In this document: one piece after another, positions 61,435-64,000 of the stretch
How positions within the stretch are numbered: position 1 is the first letter of the stretch
Layout of the letters: each line of letters begins with the position of its first letter
DNA from: Lentisphaerae bacterium RIFOXYA12_64_32
GTDB lineage: Bacteria > Verrucomicrobiota > Lentisphaeria > Oligosphaerales > YB12-FULL-65-16
Assembly (NCBI GenBank): GCA_001803235.1
Contig: MHBL01000055.1
Location: 2,415 to 66,414 of the forward strand
DNA length: 64,000 bases
Direction: 5' to 3'
Notes under the pieces: generated by a model
Databases searched by the model: none
What the model saw: the letters and a program-made list of their open reading frames with translations, nothing else
Told to the model about the DNA's origin: nothing
Position numbers and translations under genes: made by a program

Positions 61435-63426
61435 ATGGTCAGGCCGACAGCGCCTCACATGCCGCCCTGGGCGCGGCCTATCCGGATCCCCGAGAGCATC
61501 GAGGTCACGCATGCGGACCCGGCGTTTGCCATTGCCAATGAGTGCGGCACGTGGCGGCTTCCCTTCAGGTTGGCGAAGGATGTGCCGGCGGGGGCTGTAC
61601 TGAAGCTTCAAGTCTGTGGCGGTCGGAACAACAAGGGCAACTTCCCCGGTGCGCAGACCGCGAACCCGAATGGCGACGGCTATCTCTCTGCACGGCTGGA
61701 TGACGGTGCCACGCTGTCTCTGGCGCCGGACACGCATCCCGGCACGTATGTGATCACCGTTCCTGCGGGCGGCCTGCGCAAGGGGCAGACTCTGACGGTT
61801 GTCCTGGGCGATTGCGCCGGTGGCGGCAAGGGCATCAAGGCGTGTCCGGATCGCCTGCTGAACAAGTTCTTTGTTCTCTATGCGTTGGCCCAACAACAGG
61901 CCGAAGGGAAGACGCCGCAGTGGGCCGGAGGCGATGTGTGGGCGGCGGGAACCGCCGAGCGCATAGTGGCTGCCTGCACCATGCATGTCTTGGGCGGGGC
62001 CACAGACCACCTCCGCGTCTTTGCGCCAGCCACGACCCGGCTGGGCGCGCCGGTCACGCTTCTCATCCGGCCGGAAGACGTACTCGGCAATCTCTCGCAT
62101 CAGGCTCCGGGGCCGATCGAGCTGTCCCTCGGCGGGGCGCCGCTCCGTGCGACGACCGAGCAGGTCCTTGACTCGACCTGTGTCCGCGCCGGGGTCGCGC
62201 TGTCGACCGAAGGCGTGCACCGGGTCACGGTGCGGGACACGGCGTCGGGCCGAGAGGCACTGAGCAATCCGACCGTCTGTTCCGAGACGGCGTCGCCCGC
62301 CTACTGGGGCATGATCCACGGCCACACGGAGATGTCCGACGGCACCGGGACGCTCGAGCAGTACTTCCACCAACTCCGGAACGAGGTCGGGCTCGACTTC
62401 GGCGCCACCGGAGATCACGACCACCTGTGGGAAACGTCGGACGAGTACTGGCAGACCACCTGTGCGGCCGTGAAGCGCTGGCACGCGCCGCGCGAGTTTG
62501 TCACGTTCCTCGGCTACGAATGGGCCAAGTGGCGCAAGAACGGCGACGGCGACCGCAATGTCTACTACCTGGACGATGACCAGCCCATGTACCGCTCCGA
62601 CGACACCGAGCATCCGACCCCGCCCGACCTGTTCAAGGCGCTGCGCCGGAACCGGGCCAGGGCCATCGTCATTCCGCACCACACGGGGCACGGCGGCAAC
62701 TTCTGCGACTGGAAGGATCACAGCCCCGAGCACGAACGACTGGTCGAGATCTTCCAGGTCCGCGGGAGCTACGAGTGCTCCAAGGAGGACGGCAACCCGG
62801 TCCCGGAAACAGCGGCGACGCCAGCGCCATACCCGGACGGCACCGTGCAGCGCGCCCTGGCGCTCGGCTGGCGCGTTGGGTTTACGTCCGGCGGCGACGA
62901 CCACAACGGGCACTGGGGCACCGAGGTGCGGTTCGCCTGGGGCTACAAGCAAGGTCTGATGAGCGTCGAGGCCGGCGCACTCACGCGCGAGGCGGTGTTC
63001 GAAGCCTTGTACCAGCGACGTGTCGTGGCCACGACAGGCGCGCGAATGCTGCTGTCCTTCAGCCTTGACGGCAAACCCTTCGGAGCGGAATTATCCCTGC
63101 GCGACAGCCCGGCACTGGCGTCCTGCCGACGTCTGGCGGTCGAGTTCCACGGCACCGCTGCGCTGGCGCGGCTCGACATCATCCGCAACAACCGTGTGGT
63201 GCATTCCATCCCTGGCGCCGGCGAAACCGATATGCGCGCGACGTGGGACGACACCGCGCCGCTCGACAGCATCTGGCTGCCGGCGGCGCCGTTCTGCGCC
63301 CACCCGTTTGCGTTCTACTACGTGCGCGTCATCCAAACCGACGGCGAAGTGGGCTGGGCCAGTCCGGTCTGGATCGATCCGTGGCGGGGCGCAGTCGGCA
63401 CCCCGCCGGCCCCGCCTCAGCCGTAG
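61435..63426 (+). CDS. DUF3604/PHP-type putative metallohydrolase 3
   Basis: About 663 residues from the ATG at 61435 with AAAGGA upstream. The frame is open further left through repeat R1 and the pseudopilin gene, but without a start signal. No signal peptide. N-terminal beta-rich region, then the metal core: YWGMIHGHTEMSDG, LDFGATGDHDH, FVTFLGYEWAK, VIPHHTGHGG, VEIFQVRGSYE, GFTSGGDDHNGHWG, RRVVATTGARM, and a C-terminal beta domain ending EVGWASPVWI. All expected His/Asp ligands are present. It follows pseudopilin 3 by 143 bp filled by repeat R1. Confidence 0.8.
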   Translation: MVRPTAPHMPPWARPIRIPESIEVTHADPAFAIANECGTWRLPFRLAKDVPAGAVLKLQVCGGRNNKGNFPGAQTANPNGDGYLSARLDDGATLSLAPDTHPGTYVITVPAGGLRKGQTLTVVLGDCAGGGKGIKACPDRLLNKFFVLYALAQQQAEGKTPQWAGGDVWAAGTAERIVAACTMHVLGGATDHLRVFAPATTRLGAPVTLLIRPEDVLGNLSHQAPGPIELSLGGAPLRATTEQVLDSTCVRAGVALSTEGVHRVTVRDTASGREALSNPTVCSETASPAYWGMIHGHTEMSDGTGTLEQYFHQLRNEVGLDFGATGDHDHLWETSDEYWQTTCAAVKRWHAPREFVTFLGYEWAKWRKNGDGDRNVYYLDDDQPMYRSDDTEHPTPPDLFKALRRNRARAIVIPHHTGHGGNFCDWKDHSPEHERLVEIFQVRGSYECSKEDGNPVPETAATPAPYPDGTVQRALALGWRVGFTSGGDDHNGHWGTEVRFAWGYKQGLMSVEAGALTREAVFEALYQRRVVATTGARMLLSFSLDGKPFGAELSLRDSPALASCRRLAVEFHGTAALARLDIIRNNRVVHSIPGAGETDMRATWDDTAPLDSIWLPAAPFCAHPFAFYYVRVIQTDGEVGWASPVWIDPWRGAVGTPPAPPQP

Positions 63427-63457
63427 CACCACCGTTGCGCGGCGATCGGCAGTCCCA

Positions 63458-63472
63458 GGCACGAAGCGTGCC
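63458..63472. terminator. Small perfect hairpin after DUF3604 protein 3
   Basis: GGCACG and CGTGCC with a 3-nt loop, 31 bp after the stop codon. No T-tract follows, so it is only a possible terminator. Confidence 0.35.
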
Positions 63473-63545
63473 ACAAACAACCAGGGGATTTTCACGGACA
63501 CACATGCTATGGTATTCCCTAGGCGGGAGTACCGCGGGCAAAAGC

Positions 63546-63872
63546 ATGATCCGAGACACAGACATTCGGGAGTACGTCAGGAAACTGGCCGGGGTGTTTG
63601 GGCCCAGGCAGGTGATCCTTTTCGGGTCGCATGCGCGTGGCGATGCCACCGAGGACAGCGACGTTGACCTGCTGGTCGTGATGGACGACGTCGAGGACGC
63701 CGACGATACCGCGATCAAGATGCGGCTCCAAATTCCCAGGGCTTTTCCTCTCGACCTAATGGTCAAGCGACCCTGCGAGGTCAACCGCCGCGCAGTCGGA
63801 AACGGCGGATTCCTGCGGACGATCTTCGCGGAGGGGCGAATCCTGTATGAAAGAAGACGACCTGTGCAATAG
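63546..63872 (+). CDS. MNT-type nucleotidyltransferase (MNT/HEPN pair member)
   Basis: 108 residues. The minimal nucleotidyltransferase signature GSHARGDATEDSDVDLLV (G-S-X9-D-X-D) is intact, with the third acidic residue likely in PLDLMV. Such small proteins usually act as antitoxins that modify a HEPN-domain toxin encoded just downstream in an overlapping frame. Here an overlapping ATG at 63847 would start such a partner (MKEDDL...), but after a few codons the sequence turns into repeat-like DNA, so the partner looks destroyed. No signal peptide; cytoplasmic. Confidence 0.82.
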   Translation: MIRDTDIREYVRKLAGVFGPRQVILFGSHARGDATEDSDVDLLVVMDDVEDADDTAIKMRLQIPRAFPLDLMVKRPCEVNRRAVGNGGFLRTIFAEGRILYERRRPVQ

Positions 63873-64000
63873 GCCCAGCCGGTTTTCAGCCCCAACGGGG
63901 CGCTACATACCAGCCCAGGGGCAACGCCCTGGGTTACAAGCCCAGCCGCGCATTTGCACCCTGAAGGGGGGCGACATGACCCCGCCTGCAGCGATCGGCG
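63847..64000 (+). pseudogene. Possible HEPN partner start interrupted by repeat DNA
   Basis: An ATG overlapping the end of the nucleotidyltransferase gene opens MKEDDLCN..., the position and beginning expected for a HEPN protein. From about 63870 the frame encodes Pro/Gly/Gln-rich low-complexity peptide and shows no HEPN helices. The frame runs off the window, so its end is unseen. Confidence 0.4.
63873..64000. repeat. Repeat-like GC-rich DNA at right edge
   Basis: The stretch contains short mirrored blocks (AGCCCCAACGGGGCGC; GCCCAGGGGCAACGCCCTGGGT, here cut by a hairpin tip) resembling the dispersed palindromic repeats of GC-rich PVC and related genomes. No gene recognised. The family assignment is from memory and not checked. 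Confidence 0.45.

Noticed and set aside
14388-63868. ACCTGTGC as a universal terminal motif of all repeats
   Set aside because: The same 8-mer also occurs inside ordinary genes (for example near 1232 as its complement and near 29982), so on its own it is not significant.

Overview
This is a GC-rich bacterial window of 64 kb. It is dominated by very large secreted or surface proteins for attacking glycans. Three pseudopilins begin with the [11 protein letters not shown]...LASMLLPAL...AK motif and end with an H-X9-DG motif. Together with sulfatases, GH20-type glycosidases, LamG/PQQ/malectin modules and DUF3604-type proteins, they point to the PVC superphylum, most likely a Lentisphaerae, Kiritimatiellae or other Verrucomicrobiota-like lineage. 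This taxonomic call is an inference from protein style, not from a marker gene. I recognised no rRNA, tRNA, transposase or CRISPR array.

Layout. 1-803: a hairpin, a heptamer array and a small lipoprotein gene. 914-11719 (minus strand): a URO-D-like protein, a GH20-fold/ThuA-like secreted protein and a 1980-residue modular exported protein. 11720-14357: a divergent gap with a long inverted repeat, then a DUF4340-like membrane protein and a TPR-like membrane protein separated by an octamer microsatellite. 14723-15133 (minus): a Cys-rich exported protein with its own terminator. From 15440 to the right edge all genes are on the plus strand. The run starts with a LacI-type regulator whose promoter region holds a perfect 18-bp palindrome. 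It continues with a sulfatase, pseudopilin 1, a lipoprotein, a giant protein with two GH20-like halves, a LamG protein, two related GH20-fold/CBM9-like proteins flanking an FAD oxidoreductase, pseudopilin 2, another GH20 protein, DUF3604 protein 1, an ADP-ribosylglycohydrolase-like protein, a methyltransferase/PQQ/LamG fusion, a truncated sulfatase, DUF3604 protein 2, a CBM protein, a LamG/DUF6067-like protein, an esterase, a LamG/malectin giant, pseudopilin 3, DUF3604 protein 3 and a MNT nucleotidyltransferase whose partner gene looks broken.

How it may work together (inference). Exported proteins bind and cut sulfated, amino-sugar-containing glycans. The sulfatase, FAD enzyme, esterase, ADP-ribosylglycohydrolase-like protein and DUF3604 proteins have no signal peptide and probably act in the cytoplasm. 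Three times a single pseudopilin gene lies next to giant exported proteins, once overlapping the upstream gene by ATGA. This suggests that pseudopilins are matched to particular cargo or loci.

The gaps are unusually rich in repeats. There are degenerate tandem arrays with 7-, 8- and 9-bp units at several loci, two ~120-bp dispersed repeat families (one with a hairpin whose tip differs between copies yet stays self-complementary, one that forms the 3' end of the LacI gene), and several strong palindromes.
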